The notes under the pieces were generated by a model, which was not told the origin of the DNA, ran no database searches, and saw only the letters and a program-made list of their open reading frames with translations. The translations under genes and the position numbers were made by a program. Of a stretch of DNA of 11,613 bases, positions 1-6,428 are shown piece by piece (position 1 is the first letter of the stretch; each line of letters starts with the position of its first letter). This DNA is from Alphaproteobacteria bacterium (lineage in GTDB: Bacteria; Pseudomonadota; Alphaproteobacteria; UBA8366), in the NCBI GenBank assembly GCA_030743445.1, contig JASLSL010000099.1:1-11613 (forward strand). The letters run 5' to 3'.

Positions 1-63
1 TAATAAAGTTCAGTTTATGCCCGTTCACAGTGTAATACCCATCCTAACAAAGAGGAGAAGGCA

Positions 64-1764
64 ATGAAAGTCGGCGTATACGCATCCATGTTCGGCAAGG
101 ACGACCCGCCCACACTGGAGAGCATCGAGAGTTATATAGAGTATGCCTACGAGTTGAAATTGGACCAAATCGATTTTCGCGGCAGCCGGGGGTTTGAGTC
201 CAACGATCCCGACTATCTGCTCGGGATCAAGATGAAGTGCCTCAGCTACGGGCTGCCCATCGGCTATGTGGCTTCGGGCGGGCACTTTGTGGGCTCGGAC
301 GAGGAATTGGAGCAGAAGGTTGCCCAGACCCGGGAAGATGCGGACGTGGCCGCCTTTCTGGGGGCGCCCCTGATCCGGGTATTCTGCGGCCAGCCGCTGG
401 AGGACAGGGAGGAGCAGCAGCGCGAGATTCGCTGCTTCCAGCAGGCCTGCGATTACGCCGCCGAGGACGCCGAGGTGACCCTGCGGCTGCACCGGGTGCT
501 CAAGCCGCGGCTCGTGCGCGAGCACATGGTCAGCGTCTACGAGACCGTCGAACGGCCGCTGATCCCGATCCTCGCCGAGATGGAGCGCGCCGGAATCCTG
601 GTCGACCCGAAGGCGTTGAAGGCGCTCTCGAAGGATTTCGCGAAGCGGCTCGGCGACCTGGAGGGCGAGATCCACACGCTCGCCGACGAGGCGTTCAACA
701 TCGCCTCGCCGAAGCAGCTCGGCGAGATACTGTTCGAGAAGATGAGCCTTTCCGGCGGCAAGAAGACCAAGACCGGCGCCTGGGGCACCGACGCGGGCGT
801 GCTCGAGGACCTGGCGGCGCAGGGTCACGACCTGCCGGCCCGGGTGCTCGACTGGCGCCAGATCGCCAAGCTCAAGAGCACCTATTCGGACGCGTTGGTC
901 GAGGAAATCAACCCCGACACCCGACGCATTCACACCTCCTACGCGATGGCGGGCGCCCAGACCGGGCGGCTCGCCTCGACCGATCCAAACCTGCAGAACA
1001 TCCCGGTCCGGACCGAGGAAGGCCGCAAGATCCGCGCCGCCTTCATCGCCGCCAAGGGCGCGAAGCTGGTCTCGCTCGACTACAGCCAGATCGAGCTTAG
1101 GGTGCTCGCCCACATGGCCGGGATCGAGACCCTGGTCGAGGCCTTCCGCGAGGGCCAGGACATCCACGCGTTGACCGCGAGCCAGGTGTTCGGCGTGCCT
1201 CAGGAAGGCATGGACCCGATGGTCCGCCGCCAGGCTAAGGGGATCAATTTCGGCATCATCTACGGCATCAGCGCGTTCGGCCTGGCGCGCCAGCTCGGCA
1301 TCTCGAACGGCGAGGCCAAGGACTATATCGACGCCTATTTCGTGCGCTATCCGGGGATTCGCGACTATATGAACCGTGCGGTCGAGGAATGCCGCGCCAA
1401 GGGTTTCGTCGAGACCCTGTTCGGCCGCCGCATCCACCTGCCGACGATCGACGACAAGAACAACGCGCGCAAGAACTACGCCGAGCGCCAGGCGATCAAC
1501 GCGCCGATCCAGGGCGCCGCCGCCGACATCATCAAGCGCGCGATGATCCGGGTGCCGGCGGCGCTCGCCAAGGCCAAGCTCCAGGCCCGGATGCTGCTCC
1601 AAGTGCACGACGAGCTGCTGTTCGAGGCGCCGACGGGCCAGGTCGACGATACCATCGCCGTGGTCTCCGAGGTCATGGCCGGAGCGGCGGGGCCGGCGCT
1701 CGAGTTGGCGGTGCCGCTCGAAGTCGAGGCCGGGGTCGGCGCCAATTGGGCCGAGGCGCATTGA
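64..1764 (+). CDS. polA: Chimeric ORF: sugar-phosphate isomerase N-terminus joined to DNA polymerase I polymerase domain
   Basis: The 566-aa product has two unrelated parts. Residues 1 to about 130 look like the first half of a sugar-phosphate isomerase/epimerase TIM barrel (MKVGVYASMF start, IRVFCGQPLED strand). From about residue 131 it is family-A DNA polymerase. It begins at the Exo III motif (Y131, D135 in YAAEDAEVTLRL), followed by QNIPVRTEEGRKIR, motif A (SLDYSQIELR, D339), the O-helix (R388, K392, F396, Y400) and motif C (VHDE, H515-D516-E517). All polymerase catalytic residues are present. The 5'-nuclease domain and the Exo I and Exo II motifs of a normal polA (usually above 900 aa) are absent. 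Codon use changes at the junction: proline is CCG in 2 of 6 codons before it and 15 of 18 after it. The start has a strong ribosome site (GAGGAG, about 50-58), but it belongs to the isomerase part. Probably a metagenomic misjoin; the polymerase part is certain, the fusion is doubtful. Confidence 0.85.
   Translation: MKVGVYASMFGKDDPPTLESIESYIEYAYELKLDQIDFRGSRGFESNDPDYLLGIKMKCLSYGLPIGYVASGGHFVGSDEELEQKVAQTREDADVAAFLGAPLIRVFCGQPLEDREEQQREIRCFQQACDYAAEDAEVTLRLHRVLKPRLVREHMVSVYETVERPLIPILAEMERAGILVDPKALKALSKDFAKRLGDLEGEIHTLADEAFNIASPKQLGEILFEKMSLSGGKKTKTGAWGTDAGVLEDLAAQGHDLPARVLDWRQIAKLKSTYSDALVEEINPDTRRIHTSYAMAGAQTGRLASTDPNLQNIPVRTEEGRKIRAAFIAAKGAKLVSLDYSQIELRVLAHMAGIETLVEAFREGQDIHALTASQVFGVPQEGMDPMVRRQAKGINFGIIYGISAFGLARQLGISNGEAKDYIDAYFVRYPGIRDYMNRAVEECRAKGFVETLFGRRIHLPTIDDKNNARKNYAERQAINAPIQGAAADIIKRAMIRVPAALAKAKLQARMLLQVHDELLFEAPTGQVDDTIAVVSEVMAGAAGPALELAVPLEVEAGVGANWAEAH
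445..468 (+). other. In-frame junction between isomerase and polymerase sequence
   Basis: The bases encode A-C-D-Y-A-A-E-D. From family knowledge, A-C-D-Y-A-A-E is a usual helix sequence in sugar-phosphate isomerases, and Y-A-A-E-D is the Exo III motif of DNA polymerase I. The breakpoint cannot be placed more finely because both parents could share these roughly 20 bases. That is what a k-mer misassembly, or recombination at microhomology, would leave. Confidence 0.65.
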
Positions 1765-1766
1765 CG

Positions 1767-2384
1767 GTGACCCTGCGTATATTCGCGATCCTCGTCCTCG
1801 CGCTCTGGACCGCGGGCGCCGCCGGCGCGGTCGAGCTCGCCGGCACCGTGACCCGGGTCAAGGGCGACGCCACGGCGCGCCAGGACGGCGAGGCGCCGCG
1901 GCCGCTCGGCGAGGGGAGCGCAATCTTCGTCGGCGACGCGGTCACCACCGGGATCGCGACCCGGCTCGAAATCCGCCTTACCGATGACGCCGTGGTGATC
2001 CTCGGCGACCGGGTGGTGCTGGTGGTCGACCATTACGTCTACGCCCCGGGGCGCGGCCGCGGCGTGCTGTCGCTGTTCACCGGCGTGTTCAAGGCGGCCT
2101 CGGGCGGCCTGGCGCAAATCGCCGGGGCGCCGTTTCGAATCAACACGCCGGCCGGGACGATCGGCATTCGCGGCACCGAGTTCTGGGGCGAACAGCGGGC
2201 CGATCGGTTGCTGGTAGCGCTGCTCTCGGGCAAGGGCGTGTTCGTCCGCAACCCGGCCGGGCGGGTTGACATCGCGCGGCCCGGATTCGCGACCCGGGTG
2301 CCGGCGCCGGGCCAACCGCCGACCCCGCCCTTCCAGTTGAGCCCGGCGGAGCTGCAACGGGCGCTAGGCACTGTCGACTTTTAG
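1767..2384 (+). CDS. Secreted FecR-domain protein
   Basis: A 205-aa product from the GTG start has an N-terminal hydrophobic signal (IFAILVLALWTAGAAGA, cleavage likely near residue 21) and then a FecR domain (PF04773 type). The supporting pattern is G-T-V-T-R-V-K-G near the start, L-G-E-G-S-A-I-F-V-G-D-A-V-T-T-G, the D-D-A-V-V-I-L strand, and the late hallmark F-R-I-N-T-P-A-G-T-I-G-I-R-G-T-E-F. It lacks the cytoplasmic helix and transmembrane anchor of true FecR anti-sigma regulators, so it is a stand-alone periplasmic or exported FecR-fold protein whose ligand is unknown. An in-frame TTG at 1761 overlaps the polA stop (TTGA) and is an alternative start. GAGG at 1753-1756 lies 4 bases from the TTG and 10 from the GTG. 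Coupled translation with polA is likely. Confidence 0.8.
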   Translation: MTLRIFAILVLALWTAGAAGAVELAGTVTRVKGDATARQDGEAPRPLGEGSAIFVGDAVTTGIATRLEIRLTDDAVVILGDRVVLVVDHYVYAPGRGRGVLSLFTGVFKAASGGLAQIAGAPFRINTPAGTIGIRGTEFWGEQRADRLLVALLSGKGVFVRNPAGRVDIARPGFATRVPAPGQPPTPPFQLSPAELQRALGTVDF

Positions 2385-2396
2385 GAACCGTCGTCC

Positions 2397-3470
2397 ATGC
2401 TGATCCAACACATGACACTGCGCGCGGCGACACGCGCGATTCTGGAGGCCGCCGGCAGCGACGGGGCCGAGGCCGGGATCGTCGCCGACCATCTGGTCGA
2501 CGCCCACCTGGCGGGCCATCCGAGCCATGGCGTGGGCATGATCCCGCGCTACTTCGAGGCGCTGCATGCGGGCGGGCTCGACCCCAACCAGCACGCCGAG
2601 GTGGTGCGCGAGGACGGCGCATTCCTCGTGGTCGACGGCTGCCAGGGTTACGGCCACAAGGTGGCGCTGGAGGCGACCGAGCTCGCGATCGCCAAGGCGA
2701 AGGCCGAGGGCATCGCGCTCCTGGCGCTCTCCAACGCCTGCCACATCGGCCGCGTCGGCACCTATGGCGAGATGTGCGCCGCGGCCGGCCTGATCTCGAT
2801 CCATTTCGTCAACGTCCGCGGGCGCACCCCGCTCGTGGCCCCCTTCCGCGGCACCGATCCCAGGCTCTCGACCAACCCGCTGGTCGTCGCGATCCCGGCG
2901 ACCGACAACCATCCGGCCTTCATCCTCGACATGGCGACCAGCCGGATCGCCATGGGCAAGGCGCGGGTCGCGATGATGCAGGGCCGCGAGCTCGAGCACG
3001 GCTACGTCCTGGATGCGCAAGGCCGGCCGAGCCACGACCCCGGGGTGATGTTCGAGCAACCGCACGGCTCGCTGCTGCCGCTCGGCGAGCACAAGGGCTA
3101 TGGCCTCGCCATGGTGTGCGAGCTCCTGGCCGGCGTGCTGACCGCCGGCGGCACCGCGGTGCCAAGCTACGAGCGCACCCACCGGGTGCTCAACAACATG
3201 CTGGCGATCGTCATCGACCCGGCGCACCTGGTCGAGGGCGATTTCATGAAGCGCGAGATCGATGCGGTGATCGACTACGTCAAGGCCTCGCCGCCCGCCG
3301 ATCCGGCCGAGCCGGTGCTGGTCGCGGGCGATCCCGAGCGGCTCAGCCGCGCCGAGCTCGAGATCGCCGGCATCGAGATCGAGGAGCGGACCTGGGAAGC
3401 GCTGATGGACGCCGCCGGATCGGTCGGCCTCGACCGGCAGAAAATCGCCGAAATCTGCGACGAGGAGTGA
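2397..3470 (+). CDS. Ldh_2 family NAD(P)-dependent malate/lactate-type dehydrogenase
   Basis: The 357-aa length is normal for the malate/L-lactate dehydrogenase family (PF02615), which is unrelated to the classical Rossmann MDH/LDH. Visible hallmarks in order are G-H-P-S-H-G-V at residues 40-46 with the conserved His44, the N-A-C-H-I-G-R-V-G segment at 113-121 with His116, S-T-N-P-L around 158-162, I-L-D-M-A-T-S-R-I-A-M-G-K, and L-G-E-H-K-G-Y-G-L in the C-terminal half. Members reduce or oxidise 2-oxo/2-hydroxy acids such as malate, ureidoglycolate or sulfolactate. The substrate cannot be read from this sequence. The ribosome site AGGA overlaps the fecR stop and the gap is only 12 bases, so it is probably cotranscribed with fecR. 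The composite palindrome at 3502 follows closely. Confidence 0.9.
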   Translation: MLIQHMTLRAATRAILEAAGSDGAEAGIVADHLVDAHLAGHPSHGVGMIPRYFEALHAGGLDPNQHAEVVREDGAFLVVDGCQGYGHKVALEATELAIAKAKAEGIALLALSNACHIGRVGTYGEMCAAAGLISIHFVNVRGRTPLVAPFRGTDPRLSTNPLVVAIPATDNHPAFILDMATSRIAMGKARVAMMQGRELEHGYVLDAQGRPSHDPGVMFEQPHGSLLPLGEHKGYGLAMVCELLAGVLTAGGTAVPSYERTHRVLNNMLAIVIDPAHLVEGDFMKREIDAVIDYVKASPPADPAEPVLVAGDPERLSRAELEIAGIEIEERTWEALMDAAGSVGLDRQKIAEICDEE

Positions 3471-3501
3471 CGACAGCGCTCTAGAACGATGTGTGTGAGA
3501 T

Positions 3502-3654
3502 CCCCCTCACCCGGCCGCTACGCGGCCACCCTCTCCCGCCAGGGGAGAGGGATTTTACGGTCATCCCCCCAAGCGGCGGAGCCGCTTACCCTCTCCCCGC
3601 CGAGGGAGAGGGAGGGTCCCGACCGCTCGAAGAGTGGTTGGGAGGGTGAGGGGG
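3502..3654. repeat. Composite palindromic repeat (copies A and B)
   Basis: The 153-bp element is bounded by perfect 11-bp inverted ends, CCCCCTCACCC (3502-3512) and GGGTGAGGGGG (3644-3654). Copy A (3502-3551) contains the hairpin GGCCGC-tac-GCGGCC and a second stem of CCTCTCCC against GGGGAGAGG. Copy B carries the hairpin AAGCGGC-gga-GCCGCTT (3571-3587) and another CTCTCCCC/GGGAGAG stem. Bases 3501-3551 are an exact inverted copy of 7188-7238. The element lies between ldh and gst and may end ldh transcription. It is not coding, although it keeps a short frame open. Confidence 0.85.
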
Positions 3655-3703
3655 TTGTCGATTCCGATGCCCTATGTTGATGTGAACGAATAGGCAGGGA
3701 ACC

Positions 3704-4324
3704 ATGCTGCGAATCCTGGGACGCAAGAACTCGATCAACGTGATCAAGGTGCTGTGGTGCGCCGATGAACTCGGCCTCGAGGTCGAGCGCGTCGATATCG
3801 GCGGCGCCTTCGGCGGCAACGACCAGCCGGACTACCTCGCCAAGAACCCGATGGGCCGGGTGCCGACGATCGAGGACGGCCCTGTGGTGCTGTGGGAATC
3901 CCACACCATCGTGCGCTATCTCGCCGAGAAGCACGGCCATGGCACGCTCTGGGCGCAAGACCCGGGCGAGCGCGCCAAGTCGAGCATCTGGATGGACTGG
4001 TACCTCGCCCACCTGCATCCGCCGATGACGACGATCTTCTGGAACCTGGTGCGCCACGCGCCCGAGGACCGCGATATGGACGCGGTCGCCGCGGCGATCG
4101 AGGAAGGCAAGCAGCTCTGGTCGGTCCTCGACCGGCACCTGGAGGGTCGCGACTATGTCGCCGGCGAGCACCTCACCATCGGCGACATTCCGGTCGGTGC
4201 GGCCGCCTTCCGCTGGTACACGCTCGTCGAGGGCCGGCCGGCGATGCGGAACCTCGATGCCTGGTATGAGCGCCTCCAGGGCCGCGAGTCTTACGCGACC
4301 CACGCGATGAACGAATTGACCTGA
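3704..4324 (+). CDS. Glutathione S-transferase, GstB-like
   Basis: The 206-aa protein has the usual two-domain GST length. The N-terminal thioredoxin-fold domain opens with G-R-K-N-S-I-N-V-I-K-V-L-W. Ser10 is the likely glutathione-activating residue of theta/beta-like GSTs. It continues with N-P-M-G-R-V-P (cis-Pro54) and W-E-S-H-T-I-V-R-Y-L-A (Glu65-Ser66, glutathione gamma-glutamyl contacts). The helical C-terminal domain has W-M-D-W and an L-T-I-G-D-I-P N-cap box. This pattern closely recalls E. coli GstB, which acts on small electrophiles such as bromoacetate. That substrate is family knowledge, not read here. AGGGA just upstream serves the ATG. It stands alone between the palindromic repeat and the hydratase operon. 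It is likely cytosolic detoxification. Confidence 0.9.
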   Translation: MLRILGRKNSINVIKVLWCADELGLEVERVDIGGAFGGNDQPDYLAKNPMGRVPTIEDGPVVLWESHTIVRYLAEKHGHGTLWAQDPGERAKSSIWMDWYLAHLHPPMTTIFWNLVRHAPEDRDMDAVAAAIEEGKQLWSVLDRHLEGRDYVAGEHLTIGDIPVGAAAFRWYTLVEGRPAMRNLDAWYERLQGRESYATHAMNELT

Positions 4325-4353
4325 GCTTTTCCGCCGAATTCCGGCCCGATCTT

Positions 4354-4383
4354 CCCCGGCGGCTTGCATGGCACCCGCCGGGG
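4354..4383. terminator. Perfect 9-bp inverted repeat after gst
   Basis: CCCCGGCGG (4354-4362) and CCGCCGGGG (4375-4383) form a stable stem with a 12-base loop, 30 bases after the gst stop. There is no clear T tract after it, so it is either a weak terminator or a regulatory site. A promoter-like -35 (TTGCAT) lies in the loop. Confidence 0.35.
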
Positions 4384-4393
4384 GCTTCATACT
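4364..4393 (+). promoter_or_regulatory. Possible sigma-70 promoter for the hydratase operon
   Basis: TTGCAT (4364-4369), an 18-base spacer and CATACT (4388-4393) would start transcription about 40 bases before the first subunit gene. The -35 lies inside the loop of an inverted repeat. Both boxes are only partial matches, so this is tentative. Confidence 0.3.
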
Positions 4394-4442
4394 TGGGCGA
4401 CCGACTTGGGGGCACCGAATGCCAAGCGGGCGGGAGGATGCG

Positions 4443-4781
4443 ATGAGCGATTTCGCGCGGCGCCATCACGACATGGGCGGGCGGGAGGCCGGCCCGGTCG
4501 AGCAGGGCGGGCACGACTACTCGATGTGGGAGAAGCGCATCGACGCGATCCGTCGGCTGCTGTCCGACGACAAGCGCCGGATGATGACCGTCGACGAGCT
4601 GCGCCGCGGCATCGAGGAGCTCGGCGCCAAGGCCTACGACGAGATGAGCTATTACGAGCGCTGGGCCGCCTCGACCACCAACTTGCTTATCGAGAAGGGC
4701 GTGATCACGATCGACGAGCTCGGCCGCAAGATGGAGGAGGTCGAGGCGCGCTGGACGGCCGAGCAGGAGACAAAAGAATGA
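4443..4781 (+). CDS. Nitrile hydratase family, beta-subunit N-terminal half (thiocyanate-hydrolase-like)
   Basis: The 112-aa protein matches only the first half of a normal nitrile hydratase beta subunit. H-D-M-G-G and G-P-V occur near the start, then W-E-K-R-I-D-A, D-E-L-R-R-G-I-E-E-L-G (Arg54 aligns with the conserved beta-Arg52 that contacts the oxidised cysteines), Y-Y-E-R-W at 70-74 and L-L-I-E-K-G-V-I-T. It ends in a charged tail where an undivided beta subunit continues. In thiocyanate hydrolase this half is a separate subunit. The ATG at 4443 is preferred for GGGAGGA just upstream and because homologues begin near H-D-x-G-G; an in-frame ATG at 4419 is possible. Its stop overlaps the next start (ATGA). 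Small nitrile hydratase accessory proteins share this fold, so a chaperone role is a weaker alternative. Confidence 0.85.
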   Translation: MSDFARRHHDMGGREAGPVEQGGHDYSMWEKRIDAIRRLLSDDKRRMMTVDELRRGIEELGAKAYDEMSYYERWAASTTNLLIEKGVITIDELGRKMEEVEARWTAEQETKE

Positions 4782-5077
4782 CCGCGCGCTTCGCCAAGGG
4801 CGACCGGGTCCGGGTGCGCGACGCCCATCCGCCGGGCCATGTCCGCACGCCGAGCTTCATCCGCGGCCACAACGGCGTGATAACCCGGGTGATCGGCGAG
4901 TTCGCCAACCCCGAGGAGCTCGCCTACGGCCGCGACGGCCGGCCCGAAATTCCGCTCTACTGGGTCGAGTTCCGCCAGACCGAGCTGTGGTCCGGCTATG
5001 CCGGCCAAGCGCAGGACACCGCCGTCGTCGACATATTCGAGCACTGGCTCGAGCCGGCCGAAGGAGACACCCCATGA
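4778..5077 (+). CDS. Nitrile hydratase family, beta-subunit C-terminal half (thiocyanate-hydrolase-like)
   Basis: The 99-aa protein corresponds to the C-terminal SH3-like barrel of nitrile hydratase beta. It contains F-A-K-G-D-R-V-R-V, then P-P-G-H-V-R-T-P-S-F-I-R-G-H-N-G (usual family form GHTRxPxYxRG), Y-W-V-E-F, E-L-W and a final W-L-E-P-A. It is a true separate gene and not a frameshift remnant. It has its own ATG overlapping the previous stop and a good ribosome site (AGGAG 4765-4769, 8 bases away), and the domain begins exactly at its start. Together with the preceding ORF it rebuilds a complete beta subunit. The stop overlaps the next start by ATGA, which implies translational coupling of the three subunits in equal amounts. 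Confidence 0.87.
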   Translation: MTARFAKGDRVRVRDAHPPGHVRTPSFIRGHNGVITRVIGEFANPEELAYGRDGRPEIPLYWVEFRQTELWSGYAGQAQDTAVVDIFEHWLEPAEGDTP

Positions 5078-5730
5078 GCACCGAAACCCACGGCCATGGT
5101 CATGGCGACGGCCATCGGCACGAGCACCCGAGCCAGCCGGACCTCGAGGACCAGCCGGTCGGCTATTACCAGGTGATGACCGAGGCGCTCGGCGAAGTGC
5201 TGATCGACAAGGGCGTGATCACCGCCGACGAGCTGCGCCAGCAGGTCGAATGGCAGGATTCGCGCGCGCCCGTCTTCGGCGCCAAGCTGATCGCCCGCGC
5301 CTGGGTCGATCCCGACTTCAAAGAGCGGCTGTTGGAAGACGTCAACGGGGCCGCGGCCGAGCTCGATATCGACGCCGGCGACATCCCGATCCGCGCGGTC
5401 GAGAATACCGGCCAAGTCCACAACGTCATCGTCTGCACCCTCTGTTCGTGCTATCCGCGCTCGCTGATCGGCCTGCCGCCCGACTGGTACAAGTCGCGCG
5501 CCTACCGCAGCCGCACCGTGCGCGAGCCGCGGGCCGTGTTGGCCGAATTCGGCACCGAGATCGGCGACGACATGGAGGTCCGGGTCCACGACAGCACCGC
5601 CGACCTGCGCTACCTGGTGATGCCGATGCGGCCGGCGGGCAGCGAGGACATGGGCGAGGACGAGCTCGCGGACCTGGTGGGCCGGGATTCGATGATCGGC
5701 GTCGCCTTGGCGCGGTCGCCCGGCGAGTGA
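5074..5730 (+). CDS. Nitrile hydratase alpha / thiocyanate hydrolase gamma-type catalytic subunit, cobalt-type
   Basis: The 218-aa metal-binding subunit contains V-C-T-L-C-S-C at 120-126. Cys121, Cys124 and Cys126 bind the metal, with Cys124 and Cys126 normally oxidised to sulfenic/sulfinic acids. Thr after the first Cys marks the cobalt (III) type; the iron type has Ser. The following Y-P-R puts Arg129 three residues after the last Cys, where thiocyanate hydrolase has an Arg as I recall it and nitrile hydratases usually have Trp or similar. The downstream G-L-P-P-D-W-Y-K-S is more nitrile-hydratase-like, so the substrate (nitrile, thiocyanate or another) is open. The N-terminus has six His in residues 6-18. 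The ribosome site is AAGGAG at 5061-5066. No cobalt-insertion activator gene follows in this operon. Confidence 0.9.
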   Translation: MSTETHGHGHGDGHRHEHPSQPDLEDQPVGYYQVMTEALGEVLIDKGVITADELRQQVEWQDSRAPVFGAKLIARAWVDPDFKERLLEDVNGAAAELDIDAGDIPIRAVENTGQVHNVIVCTLCSCYPRSLIGLPPDWYKSRAYRSRTVREPRAVLAEFGTEIGDDMEVRVHDSTADLRYLVMPMRPAGSEDMGEDELADLVGRDSMIGVALARSPGE

Positions 5731-5761
5731 CCGCCGCCACGCCGGGCGAATGGAGCCACAT

Positions 5762-6385
5762 GTGAGTCCGATGACCAGGTTGAAACGGTTGTTTTCGATC
5801 GCGCTGCTGGCGGCGGCCGGGCTCGCCGCCGGGTGCTACCTGCCGACCGATTTCGCCGCCGATCTCCGCCTCGAGCGCAACGGCAACTACGCCTTCCGCT
5901 ACGTCGGCGACCTGACCGATCTTTCGATGCTGCAGCGCATGGCGTCGGGCGATCTCACCGGCGACGACATCGCCGAGCGCGCCCAATACGGCAGGAAGGA
6001 CCTGGCCCGCGACAAGGGCTTCGGCGGGATCGACAATATCGAGTATCTCGGCAAGGCCAAGTTCAAGGTCAAGTTCGAGCGCCGCGGCAACATCCGGCGC
6101 GAGAAGACTTTCGACTTCGTGCGCTTCAACTCGCGCTTCCTCGGGGTCAAGCGGCTCGCGGACGGCACCGTCGTCGTCTTCGGCGGGCGCCCGAACCCGC
6201 GCGCCCTCGAACAGCTCGAGAAGGCCGGGCTCAAGGCCAACGGCGTGCTGCGCATTTGGACCAACGCCCTGGTCAAGGACCACAACGCGCAGGACATCAA
6301 GCCGGCGGGCGGGCTCCGGATCTACATCTGGACCATCAAAAGCCTGAAGCAGAAACCGCCGCGCCTGAAGTTCGATCTGCAATAG
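5762..6385 (+). CDS. Putative lipoprotein of unknown function
   Basis: The 207-aa product begins with a basic, hydrophobic signal (R-L-K-R-L-F then a leucine/alanine core) ending in a lipobox L-A-A-G-C, with Cys25 from the GTG start. The mature part has no family I recognise. It contains R-N-G-N-Y-A-F-R-Y-V-G-D-L-T, a basic stretch (KAKFKVKFERRGNIRREK) and alternating strands, which suggests a mainly beta periplasmic domain. GTG at 5762 is chosen because GGAG (5752-5755) is 6 bases upstream; ATG at 5750 and ATG at 5771 are in frame. It follows the hydratase alpha gene by 31 bases and is probably in the same operon, so it may be membrane-anchored on the periplasmic side. Any role in nitrile or thiocyanate metabolism is speculation. 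Confidence 0.75.
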   Translation: MSPMTRLKRLFSIALLAAAGLAAGCYLPTDFAADLRLERNGNYAFRYVGDLTDLSMLQRMASGDLTGDDIAERAQYGRKDLARDKGFGGIDNIEYLGKAKFKVKFERRGNIRREKTFDFVRFNSRFLGVKRLADGTVVVFGGRPNPRALEQLEKAGLKANGVLRIWTNALVKDHNAQDIKPAGGLRIYIWTIKSLKQKPPRLKFDLQ

Positions 6386-6428
6386 CGCCAGGCTCCGGAC
6401 CCCGTGACACTCCCGTGACGGCTTGTTG

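Noticed and set aside
25..1761. Long minus-strand open frame opposite the polA ORF
   Set aside because: It mirrors the polA codons in GC-rich DNA, is extremely rich in Arg/Asp/His/Leu with no motif, and the plus strand carries clear polymerase motifs.
3502..3654. Insertion sequence
   Set aside because: No transposase is present in or near the repeats and no target duplication is visible. It is better described as a palindromic repeat or miniature element.
3489..3680. 63-codon plus-strand ORF between ldh and gst
   Set aside because: It consists almost wholly of the palindromic repeat, and the same peptide-like string appears wherever the repeat occurs.
4760..4800. Frameshift breaking a single nitrile hydratase beta gene
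   Set aside because: The second ORF has its own ATG, a well-placed AGGAG and starts exactly at the domain boundary. The same split is known in thiocyanate hydrolase.
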